Source of the DNA: Agromyces sp. 3263
GTDB taxonomy: Bacteria; Actinomycetota; Actinomycetes; Actinomycetales; Microbacteriaceae
Reading direction: 5' to 3'
DNA: 64,000 bases
Assembly: GCF_031456545.1 (NCBI RefSeq)
Contig: NZ_JAVDUV010000001.1
Location: 992,001 to 1,056,000, forward strand
Of the stretch, positions 1 through 7,807 are shown piece after piece. The position numbers and the translations under genes are program-made. The first letter of the stretch is position 1, and each line of letters begins with the position of its first letter. The notes beneath the pieces were generated by a model. That model worked only from the letters and a program-made list of their open reading frames with translations, did no database searches and was not told where the DNA came from.

Positions 1-56
1 CCGGGGAACGGCGCGTGAAGCACCGGGGTGAAGCGGATGAACAGCGCGGCGAGCGC

Positions 57-887
57 TCAGAACTCCTCGTGCGTGTCGGGGTCGGCGCCCCAGAGCCGCC
101 CGCGGGAGAGGGCCGTGATCGCCTCGACCTCCTCGGGGGCCAGCCCGAACGAGAAGACGTCGAGGTTCTCACGCCGGCGCGCGGCATCCGCCGACTTGGG
201 GATCGGCACCGCCTCGAGTTCGACGTGCCAGCGCAGCACGATCTGTGCCGGGGTGACGCCCTTCTCCGCGGCGAGCGCGGTGATGACGCCCTCCTGCAGC
301 AGCTCGCTGCGCTTGGCGAGCGGGCTCCAGCTCTCGGTACGGATGTCGTGCTCGTCGTGGTAGGCCCGCAGCTCCTCCTGCGGGAAGTACGGGTGCAGCT
401 CCACCTGGTTCACGACGGGCACGACCTGCGTCTCGCGTTCCAGGCGTTCGAGCATCGCGACGGTGAAGTTCGAGACCCCGATGGACCGCACCAGGCCCTT
501 CTCGCGCAGCCGGATCATCGCCCGCCAGGTGTCGACGTACTTGTCGATGCGCGGGTTGGGCCAGTGGATCAGGTAGAGGTCCACCCAGTCGAGGTCGAGG
601 CGGCGGCGCGACTCCTCGAAGCTGGCGAGGGTCTCGTCGAATCCGTGGTGGCGCCCGGGCAGCTTGGTGGTGATCACGAGGTCGCTGCGGTCGACGTCGG
701 TGCGGCGCACGGCCTCGCCGACGACATCCTCGTTGCCGTAGTTGTAGGCGGTGTCGATGAGGCGGTAGCCCTCGGCGATGCCCGACACGATCGCTGCGAT
801 GCCCGCCTGCTCGTTGAGCCCGTACGTGCCGAGCCCGAGCGCGGGGATGGAGTTGCCGTCGCGGAGCGAGTACGCGGGAGCGATCAT
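57..887 (-). CDS. Aldo/keto reductase (2,5-diketogluconate reductase type)
   Basis: NADPH-dependent carbonyl reductase of the AKR superfamily, cytoplasmic, 276 residues, the usual length. The catalytic tetrad is visible: Asp45 and Tyr50 in LIDTAYNYG, Lys75 in ITTKLPG and His107 in DLYLIHWP. GVSNF-type and PIPKS motifs for barrel strand and cofactor binding follow. The longer upstream frame to 977 lacks family similarity; the ATG at 887 follows a GGATGGGTGG ribosome-binding region and begins the conserved DGNSIPALGLGTYG segment, so it is chosen. The physiological substrate cannot be told. It is the last gene on the minus strand before the window edge, separated from the cyclase gene by about 130 bases. 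Confidence 0.93.
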   Translation of the reverse strand: MIAPAYSLRDGNSIPALGLGTYGLNEQAGIAAIVSGIAEGYRLIDTAYNYGNEDVVGEAVRRTDVDRSDLVITTKLPGRHHGFDETLASFEESRRRLDLDWVDLYLIHWPNPRIDKYVDTWRAMIRLREKGLVRSIGVSNFTVAMLERLERETQVVPVVNQVELHPYFPQEELRAYHDEHDIRTESWSPLAKRSELLQEGVITALAAEKGVTPAQIVLRWHVELEAVPIPKSADAARRRENLDVFSFGLAPEEVEAITALSRGRLWGADPDTHEEF

Positions 888-980
888 CCACCCATCCTCA
901 CTCACGAGGGCGACGGATGCCACTGCCCGCGCCGCTCCCCGACGCTCACGGTCATCCGGCGCGCGGTTGCGCCGCATGCG

Positions 981-1010
981 ACCGACCGACCGACCGACCG
1001 AACGAACGAC
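981..1010. repeat. ACCG tetranucleotide microsatellite
   Basis: About seven to eight tandem copies of ACCG/AACG just past the stop of the cyclase gene, between it and the aldo/keto reductase start. It lies outside the chosen reading frames. Short tandem tetramers can vary in copy number; no function is evident. Confidence 0.75.
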
Positions 1011-1015
1011 CAGCG

Positions 1016-1957
1016 TCAGCGCGCAGGCAGCTCCGCGAACGCGCGCACGGGGAACGTGCCGAACCCCTCGACCCGCGGCGGCACGGCGGTGAAGCGCGCG
1101 CCACGCGCCGGCACGCGGTCGAGCGCGGTGAGGTGCTCGACGACGTGCACGCCCGCCGCGAGCAGGATCGAGTGCGCCGGGCGCTCCCCGCCCGACTCCG
1201 TGTCGTCGATGTTCAGCGCGTCGATGCCGACGATCGCGACCCCGGCGTCGACGAGGTGACGGGCTCCGGCCGCGGTGAGGAACGGCGACCCGTGCGCGTA
1301 CTCGGGCGCGCCGAAGTGCCGGCTCCAGCCGGTGTGCAGCAGCACCGCGGTGCCGGCGAGCTCGCGGTCGAGGAACACCTCGGCAGGAATGCCGCGGTTC
1401 GCGGCATCCGTCAACCGGAACACCTCGGCGGGGACGCCGACGAGCGTGGCGAGGTCGAGGCTCGCGAGGTCGCCGCCGTGCGCGTAGCGGTGGAAGGGGC
1501 TGTCGAGGTAGGTGCCGGTGTTGCCGGCCATGGTGATGAGGTCGATCGCGAACTCGGTGCCGGGCGCGTAGTGCTCGCGCGATGCCTCGCGCGTGAGGTG
1601 CGGCGTGATGGTCGGCGCGGGGATGCCGGGGTAGGTCACGAGCCCTGCCCGGATGGGATGGCTGAGGTCGACGAGCTCCCCGCGCGCACCGAGCCCGCCG
1701 AGCGCAGCGGATGCCGCGACATCAGTCGGCATCTCGGTGACGCCGCGCGACCCGCGATGCGCTTCCTCGACGACCTCGAGGTTCGAGAGCTGCACCCGGC
1801 CCACCAGCGTGAGCCCGAGGTGCCGCACGAGCAGCTCGCCGACCTGCGCCTCGGTGAGGTCGCGCGACGGGAGGTCGAGGCGGAACGCCTCGGCGCGCAG
1901 CGCGCCCCCGTTGACGAAGTCGATCTCGGCGTCGAAGTGGGCGCGGTACTCGGTCAA
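1016..1957 (-). CDS. Cyclase-family (KynB-like) hydrolase with extra N-terminal domain
   Basis: 313 residues. Residues ~95-313 are a cyclase/kynurenine-formamidase domain (PF04199 type): DLSHPIRAGLVTYPG, then the metal-binding block, then GVAIVGIDALNIDD and the H-rich C-terminal segment. The canonical HxGTHxDxPxH block reads NTGTYLDSPFH at 146-156, so two histidine ligands are Asn146 and Tyr150. Residues 1-80 (TEYRAHFDAEIDF...) form a separate small domain that, from memory, also exists as a free-standing actinobacterial protein, so this looks like a fusion. The TTG start overlaps the permease stop (TTGA) and has an AGGAG site five bases upstream, indicating translational coupling. Substrate unknown; an amide or lactam ring hydrolysis is the family expectation. 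Confidence 0.85.
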   Translation of the reverse strand: MTEYRAHFDAEIDFVNGGALRAEAFRLDLPSRDLTEAQVGELLVRHLGLTLVGRVQLSNLEVVEEAHRGSRGVTEMPTDVAASAALGGLGARGELVDLSHPIRAGLVTYPGIPAPTITPHLTREASREHYAPGTEFAIDLITMAGNTGTYLDSPFHRYAHGGDLASLDLATLVGVPAEVFRLTDAANRGIPAEVFLDRELAGTAVLLHTGWSRHFGAPEYAHGSPFLTAAGARHLVDAGVAIVGIDALNIDDTESGGERPAHSILLAAGVHVVEHLTALDRVPARGARFTAVPPRVEGFGTFPVRAFAELPAR

Positions 1958-3417
1958 CTGAGCTCCTGGGTGGTCGGGACGGGGGCGGATGCCGCGGGCG
2001 CGGCGGATCCCGCGGGCACGGCGGATCCCGCGGGCACGGCGGATCCCGCGCGGGCACCGGACGCGGTGCGGCCGCGCAGGCGTCGCACGACCGTGACGAG
2101 CACCGCGGCGAGCCCGAGGATGACGGGCACGAGCAGGTTCGCCCACGCGAGCACGAGCAGCCCCACGGTCATGACCGTGGCGACCACGGCGAGCCACCAG
2201 CCGAACGACCAGCGGCGCAGGAGGAGGGTCGCGGCGACCATGCCGGCCGCGTAGATGGCCACCATGTTGCTCGTGTGGATCAGGATGAACGCCGAGAGGT
2301 TCATGCCGTTCAGCAGCATGAGCACGAAGTACACGGCCACGAGCGCGGCGGTGAGCAGCAGCGCCCGGCGCGGCACCTCGCCGGCGGCCGCCCCCTTCGC
2401 GAAGTAGCGCGGCAGGTCGCCGTCGCGGCCGAGCGCCGACCCGAGCTTCGCGAACGCGGGCAGGTAGGCGTTCATGACGCCGAGGCAGACGATCGCGGTG
2501 ACGATCGCGACGAGCGTGGAGCCGATGCCCGGCACGGTGGTGTCGACGAGGTCGAGCAGCGGCACGACGCCCTCGCCGGCCTGGTCGCCGAGCACGCCGA
2601 CGGTCACGACCTGCAGGGCGAGGTAGCCCGCGCCGACCACGACGATCGCGATGGCCGTGGCGAGCGGGATGATGCGGCGGGGATTCCGGAACTCGCCGGC
2701 GATGTGCGTGCCGACCTCCCAGCCGGCGAACGCCCAGACGAAGAGGCTGATCGCCGTGCCGACCCCGCCCCACCCGTTGGGCAGGAAGGGCTGGAAGTTC
2801 GACGACTCGACGGCCGGGAAGGTCACCGCGACCACGCCCACGACGGTGGCGATGAGGAGGCCGGTGAGCACGAACTGCGCCCACCCGGCGACGCGCACGC
2901 CGAACCAGTTCGCGACGAACGGCGGCACGAAGATCGCGAGCGAGATGATCGGCACGGCGGAGCGGTCGACCCCGAGCACCGCGACGACGTACTCGCCGCC
3001 CAGCACGGCCAGCACCGGTGCGCCGATGCACACGCCGAAGAAGAACCAGTAGCCCGTCATGCGGGCGGCCGTGTCGCCGAGGGTACGGCGCACGTAGCTG
3101 GCGACACCGCCCGGGTCGGGGTAGCGCGAGGCGAGCGCGGCGAAGGTGCCGGCGAGCGGGATGGAGAGCACGAGCACGGCGGCGACGGCCACGATCGAGG
3201 CCGGCCCCGCTGCGGCGGCCGCCAGCCCCGGCAGCACGAGGATGCCGGTGCCGAGCACGCTCGCGATGTAGAGCGCCGTGCCCTGCACGAGGCCGAGGGA
3301 GCCGCGGTGCTCGCCGGCGGACTCGCTGCCGTCGGCGCCGGCTGCGCCACCGGCGGGTGCGTCGGCGCCCGCCGAGGCGGCGGTCTGGTTCGTGGTCACC
3401 CGCTCAGTCTGGAGCAT
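1954..3417 (-). CDS. APC-superfamily amino-acid permease
   Basis: Membrane transporter of about 487 residues with roughly 12 hydrophobic segments. The first carries the APC signature GTALYIASVLGTGILVLPGL near residue 50. YPDPGGVASYVRRTLGD (loop 2-3) and SLFVWAFAGWEVGTHIAGEFRNP (TM6 region) are typical of the YjeH/amino-acid exporter-importer branch. The ATG at 3417 follows GGTGGG; a GTG six codons later is the alternative. The C-terminal tail is low complexity (AGSAVPAGSAVPAG) encoded by a tandem DNA repeat. The stop overlaps the TTG of the cyclase gene, so the permease probably supplies, or removes, the cyclase substrate or product. Confidence 0.9.
   Translation of the reverse strand: MLQTERVTTNQTAASAGADAPAGGAAGADGSESAGEHRGSLGLVQGTALYIASVLGTGILVLPGLAAAAAGPASIVAVAAVLVLSIPLAGTFAALASRYPDPGGVASYVRRTLGDTAARMTGYWFFFGVCIGAPVLAVLGGEYVVAVLGVDRSAVPIISLAIFVPPFVANWFGVRVAGWAQFVLTGLLIATVVGVVAVTFPAVESSNFQPFLPNGWGGVGTAISLFVWAFAGWEVGTHIAGEFRNPRRIIPLATAIAIVVVGAGYLALQVVTVGVLGDQAGEGVVPLLDLVDTTVPGIGSTLVAIVTAIVCLGVMNAYLPAFAKLGSALGRDGDLPRYFAKGAAAGEVPRRALLLTAALVAVYFVLMLLNGMNLSAFILIHTSNMVAIYAAGMVAATLLLRRWSFGWWLAVVATVMTVGLLVLAWANLLVPVILGLAAVLVTVVRRLRGRTASGARAGSAVPAGSAVPAGSAAPAASAPVPTTQELS
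1985..2056. repeat. 18-bp tandem repeat in permease C-terminus
   Basis: Four in-frame copies of an 18-base unit (GCGGATCCCGCGGGCACG, first and last copies diverged). They encode the repeated AGSAVP hexapeptide at the cytoplasmic tail. Copy-number change would lengthen the tail without a frameshift. Confidence 0.85.
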
Positions 3418-3532
3418 CCCACCGACCTGCGTCGCTGGCAGGGACGACAGCCGCCAACAAGATCCTGCCAAGCGCTGCGCGGACTCGGGTGCGCCGCCCT
3501 TCCGCCACTCCGCCGCGGCATCCGCCCGACCG

Positions 3533-4696
3533 CTACAGGCGGCCGAGCGCCTCGTCGATGTCGCCGAGCAGGTCCTCGACGTCCTCGATGCCGACCGACA
3601 GCCGCACGATGGACTCGGGGACCTCCGCCTCGGTGCCGCGCACCGAGGCGTGCGTCATCTCCGAGGGGTAGTTCACGAGCGACTCCACGCCGCCGAGCGA
3701 CTCCGCGAGCTGGAAGAGCGACGTCGACTCCGCGAACCGGCGGGCCGCCGCGGCGCCCCCCGTCAGCGAGATCGAGATCATGCCGCCGAAGCCCGACATC
3801 TGCCGGGCCGCGAGCTCGTGCCCGGGGTGCGCCTCGAGCCCGGGGTAGAACACGTGCTCGATGCCCGCGTGGCCCTCGAGCCGCTGCGCGATCGCCATCG
3901 CGTTCTCGCTGTGCCGCTGCATCCGGATGCCGAGCGTCTTGATGCCGCGCGAGGTGAGGAAGGCGTCGAACGGCCCCGACACGGCGCCGGCGGCGAACTG
4001 GGTGAACGCCACCCGTTCGGCGAGCTCCTCCTGCCCGGCCGCGAACACGAGCGCCCCGCCGACCACGTCGGAGTGGCCGCCGAGGTACTTCGTGGTGGAG
4101 TGCACGACCACGTCGGCGCCGAGGGCGATCGGCTGCTGCAGTGCGGGCGACGCGAACGTGTTGTCGACGACCACGAGCACGCCCGCCTCGCTGCCCAGCT
4201 CGGCCAGCGCCGCGACATCCGAGATCTTCATGAGGGGGTTCGAGGGCGTCTCGACCCAGAGCACCTTCGTCGCGCCGAGCTCGATCGCCCCGCGCACCGC
4301 GTCGAGGTCGCTCGTGTCGACGGTGGTGTGCCGGATGCCCCACGCGCCGAAGACCTTGCGGATGAGCCGGTGCGTGCCGCCGTAGACGTCGTTGCCGATC
4401 ACCACGTGGTCGCCGGGCACGAGCACCGTGCGGAGCAGCGCGTCCTCGGCCGCGAGGCCCGACGCGAACGAGAGGCCGCGGATGCCGCCCTCGAGCGCGG
4501 CGAGCTGCGTCTCGAGACCCGTGCGGGTGGGATTGCCGCCCCGCGAGTACTCGTAGCCGCCGCGGAGGCCGCCGATGCCGTCCTGCACGTAGGTCGAGGT
4601 GAGGTACACGGGCGGGATGACCGCGCCGGTGGTGGGATCGAACTCCTGGCCGGCGTGAATGGCGCGGGTGTCGAAGCGGGCGTCGTCGTGGAGCAT
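3533..4696 (-). CDS. metB: Cystathionine gamma-synthase / gamma-lyase (PLP)
   Basis: Cys/Met-metabolism PLP enzyme, 387 residues, cytoplasmic. Visible motifs: YEYSRGGNPTRTGLETQLAALEGG near residue 50, DVYGGTHRL, VWVETPSNPLMKI, VVVDNTFASP, and the PLP-lysine motif VVHSTTKYLGGHSD near residue 200. These fit cystathionine gamma-synthase or gamma-lyase; the two cannot be separated by eye. It lies 35 bases downstream of the cystathionine beta-synthase gene on the same strand, a reverse-transsulfuration pair (homocysteine to cystathionine to cysteine), which favours a lyase role. The ATG is preceded by a weak site. Confidence 0.93.
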   Translation of the reverse strand: MLHDDARFDTRAIHAGQEFDPTTGAVIPPVYLTSTYVQDGIGGLRGGYEYSRGGNPTRTGLETQLAALEGGIRGLSFASGLAAEDALLRTVLVPGDHVVIGNDVYGGTHRLIRKVFGAWGIRHTTVDTSDLDAVRGAIELGATKVLWVETPSNPLMKISDVAALAELGSEAGVLVVVDNTFASPALQQPIALGADVVVHSTTKYLGGHSDVVGGALVFAAGQEELAERVAFTQFAAGAVSGPFDAFLTSRGIKTLGIRMQRHSENAMAIAQRLEGHAGIEHVFYPGLEAHPGHELAARQMSGFGGMISISLTGGAAAARRFAESTSLFQLAESLGGVESLVNYPSEMTHASVRGTEAEVPESIVRLSVGIEDVEDLLGDIDEALGRL

Positions 4697-4731
4697 GGTG
4701 CGGATGCCTTCCGGGTGGTGCGCGCGGCCGG

Positions 4732-6099
4732 TCAGGCCGACAGGTAGGTGAGGAGGTCGGTACGGGTGATGACGCCGAGCGCCTTGCCGCCGTCGGTGAC
4801 GAGCAGCGCGGGCGCGGTGGCGAACGCCGAGCGGGCGGTGGCGACGGGCTCGTTCACGCCGATGAGGTCGAGCGGCTCGCCCACGACGGTCGACACCTCG
4901 TCGGTGAGCTTCGCCTTCCCCGAGAACACGAGGTCGAGCAGCACCTCCTCGTGCAGCGCGCCGAGCACCTCGCCGAGCACCACGGGGGGCTCCGCCGAGA
5001 GCACGACGAGCTGTGAGACGCCCGTCTCGGTCATGCGGTCGATGGCCTCCCGCACGGTGTCGGCCGGGTGCACGTAGACGAGGGGCGCCGTGCGGTCGGC
5101 CTTCGCGCCGAGCAGGTCGCGCACCGTGTGGCCGGCGGGTGCGTTGCCGAAGCCGTAGGCGCGCAGCCACTTGTCGTTGAAGATCTTGCCGAGGTAGCCG
5201 CGACCGGAGTCGGGCAGCAGCACCACGAACACGTCGTCGGGGCCGGCGGATGCCGCGGCCTTCAGCGCCGCGACCACGGCCATGCCGCTCGAGCCGCCCA
5301 CGAGGATGCCCTCCTCGCGCGCGAGCCGGCGCGTCATCGCGAACGACTCGGCGTCGCTGACCGCGATGATCTCGTGCGGCACGGCGGGGTCGTAGGCCGT
5401 CGGCCAGAAGTCCTCGCCGACGCCCTCCACGAAGTAGGGGCGGCCGGTGCCGCCCGAGTAGACGGAGCCCTCGGGGTCCGCGCCGATGATGCGCACGGTG
5501 TCGCCCGACACCTCGCGCAGGTAGCGGCCGGTGCCCGTGATGGTGCCCCCCGTGCCCACGCCCGCCACGAAGTGCGTGACCGTGCCGTCGGTGTCGCGCC
5601 AGATCTCGGGGCCGGTGGTCTCGTAGTGCGAGCGCGGCCCGTTCGGGTTCGAGTACTGGTCGGGCTTGAACGCGCCGGGGATCTCGCGTGCGAGCCGGTC
5701 GGACACCCCGTAGTACGACTCGGGGCTGTCGGGCGCCACCGCGGTCGGGGTCACGACCACCTCGGCGCCGTAGGCCGTGAGCACGTTGCGCTTGTCCTCG
5801 CCGACCTTGTCGGGGCACACGAAGATGCACTTGTAGCCGCGCTGCTGGGCCACCAGCGCAAGGCCGACGCCGGTGTTGCCGCTCGTCGGCTCCACGATGG
5901 TGCCGCCCGGCTTCAGCTTGCCCTCGCGCTCGGCGGCGTCGATGATGCGCGCGGCGATGCGGTCCTTCGATGAGCCGCCCGGGTTGAAGTACTCGAGCTT
6001 GACCAGCACCGTGGCATCCGTCACCCCCGCGGTGACCTTGTGGAGCTTGACGAGCGGGGTGTCGCCGACGAGATCGACGATGGTCTCTGCGTACTTCAT
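4732..6099 (-). CDS. cbs: Cystathionine beta-synthase
   Basis: 455 residues. Condenses serine (or O-acetylserine) with homocysteine to cystathionine. Residues 1-330 are the PLP fold-type II domain: the PLP lysine is in NPGGSSKDRIA near residue 45, the substrate loop is EPTSGNTGVGLA near 70-80, and GVGTGGTITGTGRYL binds phosphate near 180. Residues ~340-455 are two CBS modules (VYVHPADTVREAIDRM and GVNEPVATARSAFATAPALLVTDGG), giving the full actinobacterial/eukaryote-like architecture rather than a plain cysteine synthase. No N-terminal heme-binding extension is present. It is followed closely by the gamma-synthase/lyase gene, forming an operon read leftward. Confidence 0.95.
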   Translation of the reverse strand: MKYAETIVDLVGDTPLVKLHKVTAGVTDATVLVKLEYFNPGGSSKDRIAARIIDAAEREGKLKPGGTIVEPTSGNTGVGLALVAQQRGYKCIFVCPDKVGEDKRNVLTAYGAEVVVTPTAVAPDSPESYYGVSDRLAREIPGAFKPDQYSNPNGPRSHYETTGPEIWRDTDGTVTHFVAGVGTGGTITGTGRYLREVSGDTVRIIGADPEGSVYSGGTGRPYFVEGVGEDFWPTAYDPAVPHEIIAVSDAESFAMTRRLAREEGILVGGSSGMAVVAALKAAASAGPDDVFVVLLPDSGRGYLGKIFNDKWLRAYGFGNAPAGHTVRDLLGAKADRTAPLVYVHPADTVREAIDRMTETGVSQLVVLSAEPPVVLGEVLGALHEEVLLDLVFSGKAKLTDEVSTVVGEPLDLIGVNEPVATARSAFATAPALLVTDGGKALGVITRTDLLTYLSA

Positions 6100-6134
6100 G
6101 CCGTGTTCATTCCTCGTGTGGGTGCGGCGACAGC

Positions 6135-7703
6135 CTAGCCCGATTCCACGGCCGTGCGGCGGGCCGATCCCTTCACCGGGAACACCGTCTCGGACTCCTC
6201 GAGGGACATGCCGTTCGTCTCAGGCACCTTCCAGAAGACGAACACGAACGACAGCGCGGCGAAGGTCGCGTACATGCCGTAGGTGAAGAAGAGGGAGAAG
6301 TTCGACAGCACCGGGAACGTCACCGTGACGAGGAAGTTGGCGATCCACTGGGCCGCCGCGGCGAGGCCAAGCGCCCGGGCACGGATGCGCCCCGGGAAGA
6401 TCTCGCCGAGCAGCACCCACACGAGCGGCCCCCACGAGAAGCCGAAGAAGACCACGAAGAGGTTCGCCGCGACGAGCGCGATCGGCCCCCAGGCACCGGG
6501 GAGGCTCAGCTCGCCGTCCACCGTGACGGCGCTCGCGAACGCCACCGCCATCGTCGCGAGGGCGAGGGTCATGCCGGCCGAGCCGGTGAGCAGCAGCGGG
6601 CGCCGGCCGATGCGGTCGACGAGGGCGATGGCCACGAAGGTGACCACGATGTTCGTGATCGACGTGAAGACGCTGATGGTGAACGAATCGGACTCGTCGA
6701 AGCCCACCGCCTGCCACAGCGTCGTCGAGTAGTAGAAGATCACGTTGATGCCGACGAACTGCTGGAACACCGAGAGCAGGATGCCGATCCAGACGATGCC
6801 CTGGAGCCCGAACACGCGCCCGCGCAGGGCGCCCTTGCGCTTGGCGAGCGAGTCCTCGTGCATCGAGGCGCGGATGTCGCGGATGCCGCGATCCTCCTCG
6901 CCCGGCTGGATGCGGGTGAGCACGCGGCGGGCGTCGTCCTCCTTGCCGACCTTCACGAGGAACCGCGGCGACTCGGGCAGGGTCAGCGCGAGCACGCCGT
7001 AGATCACCGACGGCACGACGCAGGCGAGGAACATCCACCGCCACGCGTCGATGCCGAACCAGAACGGCTGGTCCGCCCCGCCGGCCGCATTGGCGAACAG
7101 CGCGTCGGAGAGCAGGGCGGCGAAGATGCCGAAGACGATCGCGAGCTGCTGCAGCGAGGCGAGCCGGCCGCGCATGAGCCGTGGCGAGATCTCGGCGATG
7201 TAGGCGGGCGACACCACCGAGGCGATGCCGATGCCCACGCCGCCGATCACGCGCCACACGATGAGGTCGATGACCCCGAATGCGGAGCCCGACCCGATCG
7301 ACGACACGAGGAAGAGGATCGCCCCGATCAGCATGACCGGGATGCGGCCGAACCGGTCGGCGAGCCGCCCAGCGAGCTCGGCGCCGAGCGCGCAGCCGAG
7401 CAGGGCGCTCGCCACCGCGAACCCGGTGACGACTGCGGTGAGGTCGAACTCGGACTGGATCGCGTCGACCGCGCCGTTCACCACCGACGAGTCGAAGCCG
7501 AAGAGGAACCCGCCGACGGCGCCGGCCGCGGCCAGCCCGATGACCCGCGGCTTGAGTCCGCTCGCGAGTGGCGGCGGTGGCGGCTCGGACGCTGAGCCCG
7601 TCGGCGCTGATCCGTTCAGCGCTGATCCGTCCACCGCTGATCCGCTCACGAGCGATGCGGCTCCGGGTGCCTCCGAGCCGGTCTCGTCCTGTTCCTCCGT
7701 CAT
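6135..7703 (-). CDS. MFS sugar:proton symporter (sugar porter family)
   Basis: 522 residues, 12 predicted membrane helices. Sugar-porter signatures: GGFLFGFDSSVVNGAVDAI in TM1, GRLADRFGRIPVM in loop 2-3, a PESPRFLV motif at the end of TM6, DRIGRRPLLLTG in loop 8-9, and PETNGMSLEE after TM12. The N-terminal 40 residues are Ser/Ala/Pro-rich and cytoplasmic, including a short GSAxxGSA repeat. The ATG at 7703 follows a strong GGAGGGGGAGATCCC site. Likely substrate is a hexose, pentose or polyol; the specificity cannot be read from sequence. Confidence 0.93.
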   Translation of the reverse strand: MTEEQDETGSEAPGAASLVSGSAVDGSALNGSAPTGSASEPPPPPLASGLKPRVIGLAAAGAVGGFLFGFDSSVVNGAVDAIQSEFDLTAVVTGFAVASALLGCALGAELAGRLADRFGRIPVMLIGAILFLVSSIGSGSAFGVIDLIVWRVIGGVGIGIASVVSPAYIAEISPRLMRGRLASLQQLAIVFGIFAALLSDALFANAAGGADQPFWFGIDAWRWMFLACVVPSVIYGVLALTLPESPRFLVKVGKEDDARRVLTRIQPGEEDRGIRDIRASMHEDSLAKRKGALRGRVFGLQGIVWIGILLSVFQQFVGINVIFYYSTTLWQAVGFDESDSFTISVFTSITNIVVTFVAIALVDRIGRRPLLLTGSAGMTLALATMAVAFASAVTVDGELSLPGAWGPIALVAANLFVVFFGFSWGPLVWVLLGEIFPGRIRARALGLAAAAQWIANFLVTVTFPVLSNFSLFFTYGMYATFAALSFVFVFWKVPETNGMSLEESETVFPVKGSARRTAVESG

Positions 7704-7807
7704 GGGATCTCCCCCTCCGCCGACTCGTCGAGCCTATGCGTCGGCCGGTGACGGCGCCCGAACGACGCGCACGCCGGAGGGCGATCGCACCGCGAAGGCG
7801 AGCGCCG

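Noticed and set aside
15..2254. Long plus-strand frames over the reductase and cyclase genes
   Set aside because: They are antisense shadows without any recognisable domain, rich in Arg, His and Asp.
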